In this document: positions 18,417 through 26,811 of the stretch, in pieces
How the letters are laid out: every line of letters starts with the position of its first letter
Position numbering within the stretch: position 1 is the first letter of the stretch
DNA from: Nocardioides caeni
GTDB lineage: Bacteria; Actinomycetota; Actinomycetes; Propionibacteriales; Nocardioidaceae
Direction: 5' to 3'
Assembly (NCBI RefSeq): GCF_004912195.1
Contig: NZ_STGW01000001.1
Coordinates: 397,552-461,551, forward strand
DNA length: 64,000 nucleotides
Notes under the pieces: model-generated
What the model was told of the DNA's origin: nothing
Seen by the model: only the letters and a program-made list of their open reading frames with translations
The model's database searches: none
Made by a program: the position numbers and the translations under genes

Positions 18417-20447
18417 ATGAGCACCACGCCTGACACTGCCGCCACGCCCGAGAAGGCCTCGCACCCCAAGGACCGCCCCTGGGTGATGCGGACCTACGCC
18501 GGCCACTCGACGGCCGAGGCGTCCAACGCGCTCTACCGCACCAACCTGGCCAAGGGCCAGACGGGACTCTCGGTCGCGTTCGACCTGGTCACGCAGACCG
18601 GCTACGACCCCGACAGCCCGATGGCCCGCGGTGAGGTCGGCACGGTCGGCGTACCGATCCCGCACCTCGGCGAGATGCGCAAGCTCTTCAAGGACATTCC
18701 GCTCACCGACATGAACACGTCGATGACGATCAACGCCGTCGCGATGTGGATGCTCGCGATGTACCAGGTGGTCGCCGAGGAGCAAAACCAGGAGATGGAG
18801 CCGGCCGAGGTCGCCAAGCTCCTGTCGGGCACGACGCAGAACGACATCATCAAGGAGTACCTGTCGCGCGGGACCTACGTGTTCCCGCCCGAGGCCTCCC
18901 TCCGGCTGATCGCCGACATGATCGCCTACACGGTCAACTACATCCCGAAGTGGAACCCGATCAACATCTGCAGCTATCACCTGCAGGAGGCGGGCGCCAC
19001 GCCGACGCAGGAGCTGGCCTACGCCCTCTGCACGTCGATCGCCGTGCTCGACCAGGTCAAGAACTCCGGCCAGGTCAGCGACGAGGACTTCGAGAAGGTC
19101 GTCGGCCGGATCTCCTTCTTCGTCAACGCCGGCGTCCGCTTCATCGAGGAGACGTGCAAGATGCGCGCCTTCACCGAGCTGTGGGACGAGATCGCTCGCG
19201 AGCGCTATGGCGTCCAGGACCCGAAGATGCGCCGCTTCCGCTATGGCGTCCAGGTGAACAGCCTCGGCCTCACCGAGGCGCAGCCGGAGAACAACGTGCA
19301 GCGGATCGTGCTCGAGATGCTCGGCGTGACCCTGTCCAAGAGCGCCCGCGCCCGCGCGGTGCAGCTGCCCGCGTGGAACGAGGCCCTGGGTCTGCCGCGG
19401 CCGTGGGACCAGCAGTGGTCCCTGCGCCTGCAGCAGGTCCTGGCCTTCGAGTCCGACCTGCTGGAGTACGACGACATCTTCGACGGCTCACACGTGATCG
19501 AGGCCAAGGTCGCCGAGCTCAAGGAGAGTGCGCGGGCCGAGATGGATCGGGTCCAGGCGATGGGCGGCGCCATGGGTGCCGTCGACTACATGAAGTCCGA
19601 GCTGGTCTCCTCCCACGCCCGTCGCCGGGCCCGGATCGAGGCCGGCGAGGAGATCATCGTCGGTGTCAACAAGTACGAGACCACCGAGCCGTCGCCCCTC
19701 ACCGCCAACCTCGACGACGCGATCATGACCGCCGACCCGAAGGCCGAGGAGGCTGCCAAGGCATCGGTCGAGGCGTGGAAGGCCCAGCGCGACGAGGCGG
19801 AGGTCGCCGAGGCGCTGGCGAAGGTCGCCGAGGACGCCAAGTCCGGCGAGAACCTGATGCAGGCCACCCTCGCTGCGGCCCGCGCGGGTGCGACCACGGG
19901 GGAGTGGGCCGGGACGCTGCGTGAGGTCTTCGGCGAGTTCCGGGCGCCGACCGGTGTGTCCGGTGCCGTCGGTGTCGCGGAGGCGGGTGCCGAGCTGAGC
20001 GCGGTCCGCGAGGCCGTCCGTACGACGGCCGACGAGCTCGGCGGCCGACTGCGCCTGCTCGTCGGCAAGCCCGGCCTCGACGGCCACTCCAACGGCGCCG
20101 AGCAGGTGGCCGTGCGCGCGCGCGACGCCGGCTTCGAGGTCATCTACCAGGGCATCCGGCTCACGCCCGAGCAGATCGTCGCCGCGGCCGTGGCCGAGGA
20201 CGTGCACTGCGTCGGCCTGTCGATCCTCTCCGGCTCGCACATGGAGCTGGTGCCGGCCGTCCTTGACGGGCTCAAGGCCGCCGGCATGGACGACGTCCCC
20301 GTCATCGTGGGCGGCATCATCCCCGACTCCGACGGCCGCAAGCTCGTCGAGCTCGGCGTCGCTGCGGTCTACACGCCGAAGGACTTCGGCCTCACCGAGA
20401 TCATGGGCGGCATCGTCCAGGTGATCCGCAGGGCCAACGGCCTCTAG
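18417..20447 (+). CDS. ecm: Ethylmalonyl-CoA mutase (adenosylcobalamin-dependent, MeaA type)
   Basis: Converts (2R)-ethylmalonyl-CoA to (2S)-methylsuccinyl-CoA, a key step of the ethylmalonyl-CoA pathway. 676 residues from ATG 18417. The N-terminal TIM-barrel begins TYAGHSTAEASNALYRTNLA and GQTGLSVAFDLVTQTGYDPD, which matches MeaA/Ecm rather than the long-N-terminus methylmalonyl-CoA mutase or isobutyryl-CoA mutase large subunits. The C-terminal B12 domain is fused: GKPGLDGHSNGAEQVA carries the cobalt-ligating histidine (DGHxxG), then GLSILSGSH and VIVGGIIPD. A frame extension to 18306 is rejected because it overlaps the STAS stop and the operator. No paired small subunit is present or needed. 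Confidence 0.92.
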   Translation: MSTTPDTAATPEKASHPKDRPWVMRTYAGHSTAEASNALYRTNLAKGQTGLSVAFDLVTQTGYDPDSPMARGEVGTVGVPIPHLGEMRKLFKDIPLTDMNTSMTINAVAMWMLAMYQVVAEEQNQEMEPAEVAKLLSGTTQNDIIKEYLSRGTYVFPPEASLRLIADMIAYTVNYIPKWNPINICSYHLQEAGATPTQELAYALCTSIAVLDQVKNSGQVSDEDFEKVVGRISFFVNAGVRFIEETCKMRAFTELWDEIARERYGVQDPKMRRFRYGVQVNSLGLTEAQPENNVQRIVLEMLGVTLSKSARARAVQLPAWNEALGLPRPWDQQWSLRLQQVLAFESDLLEYDDIFDGSHVIEAKVAELKESARAEMDRVQAMGGAMGAVDYMKSELVSSHARRRARIEAGEEIIVGVNKYETTEPSPLTANLDDAIMTADPKAEEAAKASVEAWKAQRDEAEVAEALAKVAEDAKSGENLMQATLAAARAGATTGEWAGTLREVFGEFRAPTGVSGAVGVAEAGAELSAVREAVRTTADELGGRLRLLVGKPGLDGHSNGAEQVAVRARDAGFEVIYQGIRLTPEQIVAAAVAEDVHCVGLSILSGSHMELVPAVLDGLKAAGMDDVPVIVGGIIPDSDGRKLVELGVAAVYTPKDFGLTEIMGGIVQVIRRANGL

Positions 20448-20453
20448 GACGCA

Positions 20454-20810
20454 TCAGTCCGAGTCGATCGCGCGGGCGATCGACTCGGCATCGCGGCCGA
20501 CGACCGCCGTACCGGCACCGATCAGGATCGGTCGCTGGATGAGGCGCGGATGCTCGGCGAGCAGTGCCACCCACGCGTCATGCTCGGACTCGTCCTTCGC
20601 GGGCAGCTCGACGCCGAGCTTGCGCGCGTCGGCGGTGCGGGTGATGTCCCAGGGAGCCAGGCCCAGCCGGGCGAGCACGTCCTCGAGCTCGGCCACGGTC
20701 GGCGGCTCGTCCAGATAGCGTCGTACGACGTAGTCGGTGCCTGCCGTGCGCAGCTCGGACTCCGCGGTGCGGCTCTTGGAGCACGACGGGTTGTGCCAGA
20801 TCTCGATCAC
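20454..20810 (-). CDS. ArsC/Spx-family thioredoxin-fold protein (arsenate reductase-like)
   Basis: 118 residues from GTG 20810 (IEIWHNPSCSKSR). The catalytic-type cysteine is C10 in NPSCSKSR, and the C-terminal LIQRPIL motif contains the arginine used by glutaredoxin-linked arsenate reductases. No arsenic transporter or regulator is adjacent, so the natural substrate is uncertain. Convergent with ecm, 6 bp between stops; its last codons contain a 13-bp hairpin. Confidence 0.85.
   Translation of the reverse strand: MIEIWHNPSCSKSRTAESELRTAGTDYVVRRYLDEPPTVAELEDVLARLGLAPWDITRTADARKLGVELPAKDESEHDAWVALLAEHPRLIQRPILIGAGTAVVGRDAESIARAIDSD
20459..20488 (+). terminator. Hairpin at the ecm/arsC-like convergence
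   Basis: Perfect 13-bp inverted repeat CCGAGTCGATCGC / GCGATCGACTCGG with a 4-nt loop, 12 bp after the ecm stop and inside the final codons of the convergent ArsC-like gene. No T tract. It probably ends the ecm transcript. Confidence 0.55.
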
Positions 20811-20893
20811 GGGGCCACCGTAGCGATCCCGATCACCCGTGACGCACGTCACGGCTGTTAGGTCTGCCTAGCCTCATCGCTTATCCTGCTGTC

Positions 20894-21100
20894 GTGGGCA
20901 AGGACAAGAAGAAGTCGAAGGGCAAGCTCAAGAAGCTGCCCAAGACGAAGTGCTGCGTGTCGAAGTCGCGCTGCGGTCGCTGCCCCATCCGCATGCTCAA
21001 GGAGGGCACCCTCCCCGCCGGCTACACCGTCAAGAAGCGGGTCCTGGTCCGCGCGGACGGCAAGAAGGTCAGCAAGAAGCAGCTGCAGAAGGCGGCCTGA
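20894..21100 (+). CDS. Small Lys/Cys-rich conserved protein
   Basis: 68 residues from a GTG start. The first 18 residues are almost all Lys, Gly and Asp (GKDKKKSKGKLKKLPKTK), followed by four cysteines in the pattern CC-x5-C-x2-C (KCCVSKSRCGRCPIRML), then a basic tail. The spacing suggests a small metal-binding knuckle (Zn or Fe) and the basic ends suggest nucleic-acid contact; both are inferences. Similar small proteins seem familiar from other actinobacteria but I know no function. It lies 21 bp upstream of a ferritin gene and reads the same way, so the two may be co-transcribed. Confidence 0.75.
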   Translation: MGKDKKKSKGKLKKLPKTKCCVSKSRCGRCPIRMLKEGTLPAGYTVKKRVLVRADGKKVSKKQLQKAA

Positions 21101-21121
21101 GGGTCCACTAGGGTTCTCCCC

Positions 21122-21646
21122 ATGGCTGCCCCACGCTTCACCGACCAGCTCAACACCCAGATCGGCAACGAGTTCGCCGCGCACAACCAGTACCTCGCGT
21201 GCGCCGTCTACTACGACGCCCTGACGATGCCGCGGCTGGCGGGCTTCTTCTACGGCCAGGCGCTCGAGGAGCGCCAGCACGCGATGATGATGGTGCAGTA
21301 CCTCCTCGACACCGACGCCGACGTGGAGATCCCGGGCGTCGAGGCCCCGACCGCGACCTTCGACGACATCACCGCTCCGATCGCCCTGGCGCTCGCCCAG
21401 GAGAAGAAGGTCACGGAGCAGATCTACGGCCTGCTGCGCATCGCGCGCGAGGAGAACGACTACGCCTCCGAGCAGTTCATGCAGTGGTTCATCAAGGAGC
21501 AGGTCGAGGAGGTCGCCACCATGAACGACCTGCTGGCCGTCGTGACCCGCAGCAAGGCCGACATCAACGCGATCGAGGACTGGGTGGCCCGCGAGGCCGG
21601 TGGCGAGTCCGCCGACGCCACCGCGCCGCCCGCTGCCGGCGCCTGA
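21122..21646 (+). CDS. Ferritin (non-haem, BfrB/Ftn type)
   Basis: Iron-storage cage protein of 174 residues. The full ferroxidase set is visible at canonical positions: E17 (NEFAAHNQY), E50 and H53 (LEERQH), E94 (AQEKKVTEQ), Q127 and E130 (KEQVEEV). There is no haem-binding methionine motif of bacterioferritin. A ~20-residue Ala/Pro tail follows the fold. It is 21 bp after the small Cys-rich gene; the stop is close to the convergent DUF952 gene. Confidence 0.95.
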   Translation: MAAPRFTDQLNTQIGNEFAAHNQYLACAVYYDALTMPRLAGFFYGQALEERQHAMMMVQYLLDTDADVEIPGVEAPTATFDDITAPIALALAQEKKVTEQIYGLLRIAREENDYASEQFMQWFIKEQVEEVATMNDLLAVVTRSKADINAIEDWVAREAGGESADATAPPAAGA

Positions 21647-21662
21647 CGCTCCGCCCGTCCGG

Positions 21663-22271
21663 TCAGGCGGCCGTCCGCGCCGCGTGGCGACGGCGATAGA
21701 GCCACCGAGCCGCCACCAGGCCGAGCGCCAGCCCGGCGACGCCGCCGATCCCCGGCCCGGTGCGGTCGTCGGCCGTGCCGCCGACGACCATCCCGAGCAC
21801 GCTGACGGTGATCGCCAGCATCAGGATGGCGGCGTTGAAGAAGATCTCGCGGAAGTAGAGACGGGTGAAGCTCTCGCCCGGCCGGGCGGCAGCCGCCGCG
21901 GGGGCCGGGTCTGCGACCGGTGCTGGCGCGACAGGCGCTGCGGCCGGCGCGGGGGGGAGTGGGATGGCCTTGACGACCGCCGCGGCCGGCAGCCGACCGT
22001 AGATGTGCGGGAAGGTCTCGCTGCCGCCCGGGCTCGCCGGCTCCTCGACGACGGGTACGTCGAGCAGATCGGTGTCGATGTGCAGCAGCACCAGCGGCTC
22101 GGTGACGTCGGCATAGAACCGGTCGCGCACGCCGGTCCACTGGTCGGCACGGCTGGCGTGGATGAATCCTTCCTCCGCGAGGCTGCGCCCCCGCGTGGAG
22201 ATCGTGTAGCTGCCGGACACCTCCGCCTCGGCCCAGTCCGAGGCGAGGGCGAGGTGGAAGATCGTGGCCAT
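21663..22271 (-). CDS. DUF952 domain fused to C-terminal membrane segments
   Basis: 202 residues. The first ~110 form a DUF952 domain with its hallmark FIHAS (residues ~37-41) and HIYGRL (~88-93) blocks. A Pro/Ala-rich linker follows, then two hydrophobic segments (around NAAILMLAITVSVLGMVVGG and GIGGVAGLALGLVAARWLY), so the domain is probably held at the membrane on the cytoplasmic side. Its ATG overlaps the nucS stop by one base (TGATG), suggesting translational coupling. DUF952 is uncharacterised to my knowledge; the membrane fusion is not the usual single-domain form. Confidence 0.8.
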   Translation of the reverse strand: MATIFHLALASDWAEAEVSGSYTISTRGRSLAEEGFIHASRADQWTGVRDRFYADVTEPLVLLHIDTDLLDVPVVEEPASPGGSETFPHIYGRLPAAAVVKAIPLPPAPAAAPVAPAPVADPAPAAAAARPGESFTRLYFREIFFNAAILMLAITVSVLGMVVGGTADDRTGPGIGGVAGLALGLVAARWLYRRRHAARTAA

Positions 22272-22969
22272 CAGAAGAGCCGGTCCTCGACGTTGTCGAT
22301 GCCGCGCAGGGCGTCGTAGTCGACGACCGCGCAGGTGATGCCGCGGTCCTCGGCGAGGACGCGGGCCTGCGGCTTGATCTCCTGGGCGGCGAAGATGCCG
22401 CGCACCTTGCCGCGGCCGGTCAGCAGGGGATCGCGGTTGAGGAGCTCCAGATAACGCGTCAGCTGCTCGACGCCGTCGATCTCTCCGCGCCGCTTGATCT
22501 CGACGGCGACGCTGAGGCCCTCGCCGTCACGGCACATCAGGTCGACCGGACCGATTGCCGTGGGGAACTCGCGCCGGACCAGGGTGAGACCCTCGGCGAG
22601 GGTCATCGGGTGCTCGGCCAACAGCTCCTGGAGATGCTTCTCGACGCCGTCCTTCTGCAGACCGGGGTCGAGGCCGAGCTCGTGCCGGGAGTCGTGGTGG
22701 ATCTCCTCGATGAGGATCCGCAGCGTGTCGGGGGTCTGGCCCTTGGGCGCCTTCGCGGTCACGGTCCACTCGACCTGGCCGTCCTCGGTGGTGGCCTCAC
22801 GGACCGTGCAGGGCGGCGACATCCAGTTGAGGGGCTTGTAGGAGCCGCCGTCGGAGTGGACCAGCACGGATCCGTCGGCCTTGAGCATCAGGACCCGGGT
22901 GGCCATCGGGAGATGGGCGGTCAGTCGGCCGGCGTAGTCCACCTGGCAGCGCGCCACGACGAGTCTCAC
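22271..22969 (-). CDS. nucS: Mismatch-specific endonuclease NucS/EndoMS
   Basis: Replaces MutS/MutL in actinobacteria: cuts both strands at G-T, G-G and T-T mismatches. 232 residues from GTG 22969 ([20 protein letters not shown]), matching the known mycobacterial N-terminus. The N-terminal DNA-binding domain has [20 protein letters not shown]; the RecB-like nuclease core shows GPVDLMC...VAVEIKRR, then QLTRYLELL. The C-terminus VEDRLF is a candidate beta-clamp-binding tail. An open frame extends 89 codons upstream but through non-coding-looking sequence. Coupled to the DUF952 gene. Confidence 0.95.
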   Translation of the reverse strand: MRLVVARCQVDYAGRLTAHLPMATRVLMLKADGSVLVHSDGGSYKPLNWMSPPCTVREATTEDGQVEWTVTAKAPKGQTPDTLRILIEEIHHDSRHELGLDPGLQKDGVEKHLQELLAEHPMTLAEGLTLVRREFPTAIGPVDLMCRDGEGLSVAVEIKRRGEIDGVEQLTRYLELLNRDPLLTGRGKVRGIFAAQEIKPQARVLAEDRGITCAVVDYDALRGIDNVEDRLF

Positions 22970-23123
22970 GGGCGACGAATCTACCGTCCCGCGCGCGGCG
23001 CCGGCGGACGGGCCCGGTCGTGGACGAGGGGCCGGTCGTTGACCGGCGCTCCCCTGCGCGAACCCCCGTTCCGACGTGGTGGAACTGAGTCGCTGTGACG
23101 TCGGTCTCGATCCGTCTCGCATG

Positions 23124-23139
23124 GTTACCGACGGGTAGC
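23124..23139 (+). promoter_or_regulatory. Putative pathway operator upstream of 3-hydroxybutyryl-CoA dehydrogenase
   Basis: GTTACCGACGGGTAGC, same palindrome class as the sites before ecm, ccr and the thiolase. It ends 32 bp before the ATG, with TAGCCA as a possible -10 overlapping the right arm. It lies in the 202-bp divergent region with nucS. Confidence 0.6.
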
Positions 23140-23171
23140 CACAGCTCCCCAGTGGTGTCAGAATCCGGCCC

Positions 23172-24344
23172 ATGACCTCGAGTGAGCAGATCTTCAACAC
23201 CCTCGTGCTGCCGTACCTCAACCACGCGGTGCGCACCTACGAGTCGGGCTACGCCTCCGTGGCCGACATCGACGCCGCGATGCGCTTCGGCTGCGGCTAC
23301 CCCAAGGGCCCGCTGACCGTGGTCGACGAGCTCGGCGCCGCCACGGTGCGTGACCTGCTCGCCGCGCGGTACGCCGAGACCGGCGACCACCTGCACGAGC
23401 CGGCCGGCCTGCTCGAGAAGCTCGTCGCCGAGGGCCGCACGTTCGCCGACGAGGCCGCGGCCGCAGGCGAGGCCGCCGCGCCGACGTTCAAGCACGACAT
23501 CGCCAAGGTCGGTGTCGTCGGCACCGGCACGATGGCCTCCGGCATCGTCCAGGTCTTCGCCCAGGCCGGCTATGACGTCGTCTACGTCGGCCGCAGCCAG
23601 GACAAGCTCGACGGCGTCGTCGGCTACATCACCAAGAACCTCGACCGCGCCATCGCCAAGGGCAAGGGCACCGAGAAGGACAAGGACGCGCTGCTGGGCC
23701 GCCTCACCGGAGCGACCGAGCGCGAGGCGCTGGGCGACGTCGACATCGTCGTCGAGGCCATCGCCGAGGACCTCGACATCAAGCTCGAGCTCTTCCGCGA
23801 CCTCGACCGCATCTGCAAGCCCGGCGCGATCCTGGCGACGACCACCTCCTCGCTCCCGATCACGAAGCTCGGCGAGGCCACCGGACGCCCGGCCGACGTC
23901 ATCGGCATGCACTTCTTCAACCCGGCACCGGTGATGAAGCTCGTCGAGATCATCACCACCCCGGCGACCTCCGCCGACGTCGACGAGACCGTCCGCGCGC
24001 TGACCGCCAACGTCAAGAAGGTCGGCGTCTCCGCCGGCGACCGCTCGGGCTTCATCGTCAACCTGCTGCTGTTCCCCTACCTCAACGACGCGATCCTCCT
24101 GCACGAGGGTGGCGAGGAGATGGCGACCATCGACGCCGCCATCAAGGAGACCGCCGGATTCCCGATGGGTCCCTTCGAGCTGCTCGACGTCGTCGGCAAC
24201 GACGTGTCGCTGGCCATCCAGAAGGAGCTCTTCGGCGAGTTCGGCGAGCCCGGCTTCAAGCCGGCGGCGCTGCTCGAGGAGAAGGTCGCCGAGGGCAAGC
24301 TCGGTCGCAAGACCGGCGAGGGCTTTCACAACTACGCCAAGTAG
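23172..24344 (+). CDS. 3-hydroxybutyryl-CoA dehydrogenase with duplicated 3HCDH domain
   Basis: Reduces acetoacetyl-CoA to 3-hydroxybutyryl-CoA, or the reverse. 390 residues. Unusual order: an N-terminal segment (1-95, [32 protein letters not shown]) looks like the C-terminal 3HCDH domain; then the NAD-binding Rossmann domain begins near residue 112 ([20 protein letters not shown]), with [15 protein letters not shown]; then a second 3HCDH domain from ~292 ([42 protein letters not shown]). Together with the thiolase, ccr and ecm it supplies the ethylmalonyl-CoA pathway. A palindromic operator precedes it. Stereospecificity is taken from the family as (S). Confidence 0.9.
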   Translation: MTSSEQIFNTLVLPYLNHAVRTYESGYASVADIDAAMRFGCGYPKGPLTVVDELGAATVRDLLAARYAETGDHLHEPAGLLEKLVAEGRTFADEAAAAGEAAAPTFKHDIAKVGVVGTGTMASGIVQVFAQAGYDVVYVGRSQDKLDGVVGYITKNLDRAIAKGKGTEKDKDALLGRLTGATEREALGDVDIVVEAIAEDLDIKLELFRDLDRICKPGAILATTTSSLPITKLGEATGRPADVIGMHFFNPAPVMKLVEIITTPATSADVDETVRALTANVKKVGVSAGDRSGFIVNLLLFPYLNDAILLHEGGEEMATIDAAIKETAGFPMGPFELLDVVGNDVSLAIQKELFGEFGEPGFKPAALLEEKVAEGKLGRKTGEGFHNYAK

Positions 24345-24353
24345 CCTTCACGC

Positions 24354-25148
24354 GTGATGCTTCACCACACGGCTCTCGGCTCCGCCGGGAGCCGTGTGGT
24401 CTTTCTCCACGGCCTCTTCGGCCAGGGCAAGAACTGGACCGGCATCGCCAAGCGCCTCGCCGAGCGCCACCGCGTGCTGCTCGTCGACCTTCCTCACCAC
24501 GGGCGTTCGCCGTGGCCCGAGCGCTTCGACTACCTGGAGACCGCCGAGGCCGTCACGGACCTCATCGACGAGGTGGCCGGCCAGGAGCAGGTCGCCGTGG
24601 TCGGTCACTCGCTCGGCGGCAAGACGGCGATGGTGCTGACCCTGCTCCATCCCGAGCGCGTCTCGCGCCTGTGCGTCGCCGACATCTCGCCGGTCGCGCT
24701 GCAGGGCAGTCGCGAGTTCCCCGGCTACTTCGCGGCCCTGCAGGGGCTCGACCTCGCCGCGGTCGACAAGCGTGACGACGCGGACCGGATGCTCGCCGGG
24801 GCCGTGCCCAACACGACGGTCCGCTCCTTCCTGCTGCAGAACCTGCGGCGCGACGCGGCCGCCCCGCACGGCTGGTCGTGGCAGGTCAACCTCGAGGTGC
24901 TGGCCCACGACCTCGACGTCATCAGCGACTGGCCGGCCGAGCGGTTGGCCGACCGTCCGCCGTACGACGGGCCGGTGCTGTGGCTCGCCGGCGGACGCTC
25001 CGACTACGTGCGGCCCGAGCACGAGCCCGCGATGGACCGCTGGTTCCCGCGCAACCGCAAGGTGACGATCAAGAACGCCGGGCACTGGCTGCACTCCGAG
25101 CAGCCGGACATCTTCGTGGAGGCCGTCAGCCGATTCCTCGGCGACTGA
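24354..25148 (+). CDS. Alpha/beta hydrolase, esterase-like (YbfF/MenH-related)
   Basis: 264 residues. Oxyanion region VVFLHGLFGQGKNW, nucleophile elbow GHSLGG (Ser in VVGHSLGGKTAMVL), an acid in LWLAGGRSDYV and the catalytic histidine in NAGHWLHSEQPD. This pattern is that of small acyl esterases such as YbfF; MenH is a more distant option and no menaquinone genes are nearby. It starts at GTG 24354 or ATG 24357, only 9-12 bp after the dehydrogenase stop, and its first codons contain a terminator-like hairpin. Confidence 0.87.
   Translation: MMLHHTALGSAGSRVVFLHGLFGQGKNWTGIAKRLAERHRVLLVDLPHHGRSPWPERFDYLETAEAVTDLIDEVAGQEQVAVVGHSLGGKTAMVLTLLHPERVSRLCVADISPVALQGSREFPGYFAALQGLDLAAVDKRDDADRMLAGAVPNTTVRSFLLQNLRRDAAAPHGWSWQVNLEVLAHDLDVISDWPAERLADRPPYDGPVLWLAGGRSDYVRPEHEPAMDRWFPRNRKVTIKNAGHWLHSEQPDIFVEAVSRFLGD
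24364..24400 (+). terminator. Terminator-like hairpin inside hydrolase codons 3-16
   Basis: Perfect 12-bp inverted repeat ACCACACGGCTC / GAGCCGTGTGGT with a 13-nt loop, followed by a pyrimidine-rich ctttctcc. It lies 20 bp after the dehydrogenase stop but inside the start of the hydrolase reading frame. It may end the upstream transcript and attenuate the hydrolase gene. Confidence 0.6.
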
Positions 25149-25173
25149 CGCCCAGGGCCCGGATCGGGGAAGG

Positions 25174-25713
25174 TCAGGCCTCCTCGGCCTGGCGGGCGCG
25201 ATAGGCGGCGACCGCGTTGCGGTTGCCGCAGGTCACCGAGCAGAAGCGCTTGGACCGGTTGCGGGACAGGTCGAGCACGACGCCGTCGCAGGACTCGTCG
25301 GCGCAGAGGGCCAGGCGCGACATGTCGTCGGCGCGGATGACGTCGATCATCGCCATCGCGGTCTCCACGACGATCCGCTCGGCCAGCGGTGCCTGCGGGT
25401 CGACGGCGTGGAGGTGCCAGTCGTAGCCGTCGTGGCGACGCAGCTGCGGCAGCGCCTGGGCGTCGCGGAGCAGGTCGTTGACAAGCGCCGCTGCTCGGTC
25501 GCGGTCGGCGGTGAGCAGGGTGCGCAGCCGGGGGAGCACGGCCCGGACGGCCGCGAGCTCGGCCTCGTCGCCGTCGCGGCGGCCGGTGTAGCCGAACTCC
25601 GACAGGAACTCGTCGAGGGCAGCGGGGGTGTCGAGGGTGACCGGCTCGAGCGTGGAGTTCACGAGCGCCGTCGCGGCCTGGAGCGCCATGGCCGTGTCAT
25701 GAGCGAAAACCAC
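25174..25713 (-). CDS. CGNR zinc-finger / ABATE-domain transcriptional regulator
   Basis: 179 residues. The N-terminal ABATE-type domain (TALVNSTLEPVTLDTPAALD) is thought to sense a ligand, and the C-terminal CGNR zinc finger carries CADESCDGVVLDLSRNRSKR then FCSVTCGNRNAVAAYRARQ. Family members act as regulators, some for stress or antibiotic genes; ligands are unknown. It faces the divergent EamA exporter gene with 39 bp between starts, so that exporter is the obvious candidate target. Confidence 0.88.
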   Translation of the reverse strand: MVFAHDTAMALQAATALVNSTLEPVTLDTPAALDEFLSEFGYTGRRDGDEAELAAVRAVLPRLRTLLTADRDRAAALVNDLLRDAQALPQLRRHDGYDWHLHAVDPQAPLAERIVVETAMAMIDVIRADDMSRLALCADESCDGVVLDLSRNRSKRFCSVTCGNRNAVAAYRARQAEEA

Positions 25714-25752
25714 TTTGACAGGTTACATCACGCCGGACTACCGTCATGGGCC

Positions 25753-26712
25753 ATGAGCACCATGACCCGTGACAGCGCCGTGCGCACGCCGCTCAGCGCC
25801 GGGCTCGCGCTGGCGCTCACGTCGGCGACCGCCTTCGGGATGTCGGGCGCCCTCGCCCGGCCGCTGCTCGACGCCGGGTGGACGGCCGGCAGCGTCGTCC
25901 TGCTCCGGATCGCGATCGGGGCGCTCGTCGTCGCCCCCTTCGGGGTGGCCGCACTCCGTGGGCGTTGGCACCTGCTGCGTCGGGGCGCGCCGACCGTCCT
26001 CCTCTACGGAGGCCTGGCGGTCGCCGGTGCCCAGTTCTGCTACTTCTCGGCCGTGCAGACCATGGACGTCGGACCGGCCCTGCTCATCGAGTACACCGCA
26101 CCTGCGGCCGTCGTGGGCTGGATGTGGCTCGTCCACGGGCAGCGGCCCGGACCGATGACCCTGGCCGGCGCCGTGGTGGCCGGTCTCGGCCTGCTCCTGG
26201 TCCTCGACCTCTTCTCCGGCGCCGACTTCGACGCGCAGGGCGCGGCGTGGGCACTGGCGGCGATGGTGGGATGCGCGACGTACTTCGTCATCTCCGCCGA
26301 CGAGCGCAGCGGGCTGCCGCCGCTCGCGCTTGCCGCCGGAGGACTCGTCGTCGGCGGTGCCCTCCTCGGAGTGCTCGGCCTCGTCGGCCTGATGCCGCTG
26401 GCGACCTCGGCCGCGACCGTGACCTACGCCGGCATCGACGCGGCCGCCTGGGTGCCGATCGTGCTGCTCGGCCTGGTCACCGCCGCGCTGGCCTACGTGA
26501 CGGGCATCGAGGCCAGCCGGCGGCTGGGCTCGCGGCTCGCGTCCTTCGTCGCGCTCAGCGAGGTCCTGATCGGCGTGCTGTGGGCGTGGCTGCTGCTCGA
26601 CCAACTCCCCGCCGCGATCCAGCTGCTCGGTGGCGCGCTGGTCGTTGCCGGCGTGGTCGCCGTCAAGGTCGGCGAGCGAGCCGTGGTCACCGACGAGCCC
26701 GTCACCGTCTGA
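25753..26712 (+). CDS. EamA/DMT-superfamily exporter
   Basis: 319 residues from ATG 25753, about ten transmembrane helices in two repeats: the first starts ALTSATAFGMSGALARPLLD and the second near AWALAAMVGCATYFVISADE. This is the RhaT/EamA drug/metabolite exporter layout; the substrate cannot be told. An open frame extends upstream into the antisense of the CGNR gene and is not coding. Divergent from that regulator. Confidence 0.88.
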   Translation: MSTMTRDSAVRTPLSAGLALALTSATAFGMSGALARPLLDAGWTAGSVVLLRIAIGALVVAPFGVAALRGRWHLLRRGAPTVLLYGGLAVAGAQFCYFSAVQTMDVGPALLIEYTAPAAVVGWMWLVHGQRPGPMTLAGAVVAGLGLLLVLDLFSGADFDAQGAAWALAAMVGCATYFVISADERSGLPPLALAAGGLVVGGALLGVLGLVGLMPLATSAATVTYAGIDAAAWVPIVLLGLVTAALAYVTGIEASRRLGSRLASFVALSEVLIGVLWAWLLLDQLPAAIQLLGGALVVAGVVAVKVGERAVVTDEPVTV

Positions 26713-26811
26713 GGTCGGCTGCTCCTGCCTCAGCGCCCGGATCGGAGAAAATGGGGCGACCCGGTGCAACAGATCGGCCCGCTGCGACGTGTTTCGTGCG
26801 TGGATGTGGCC

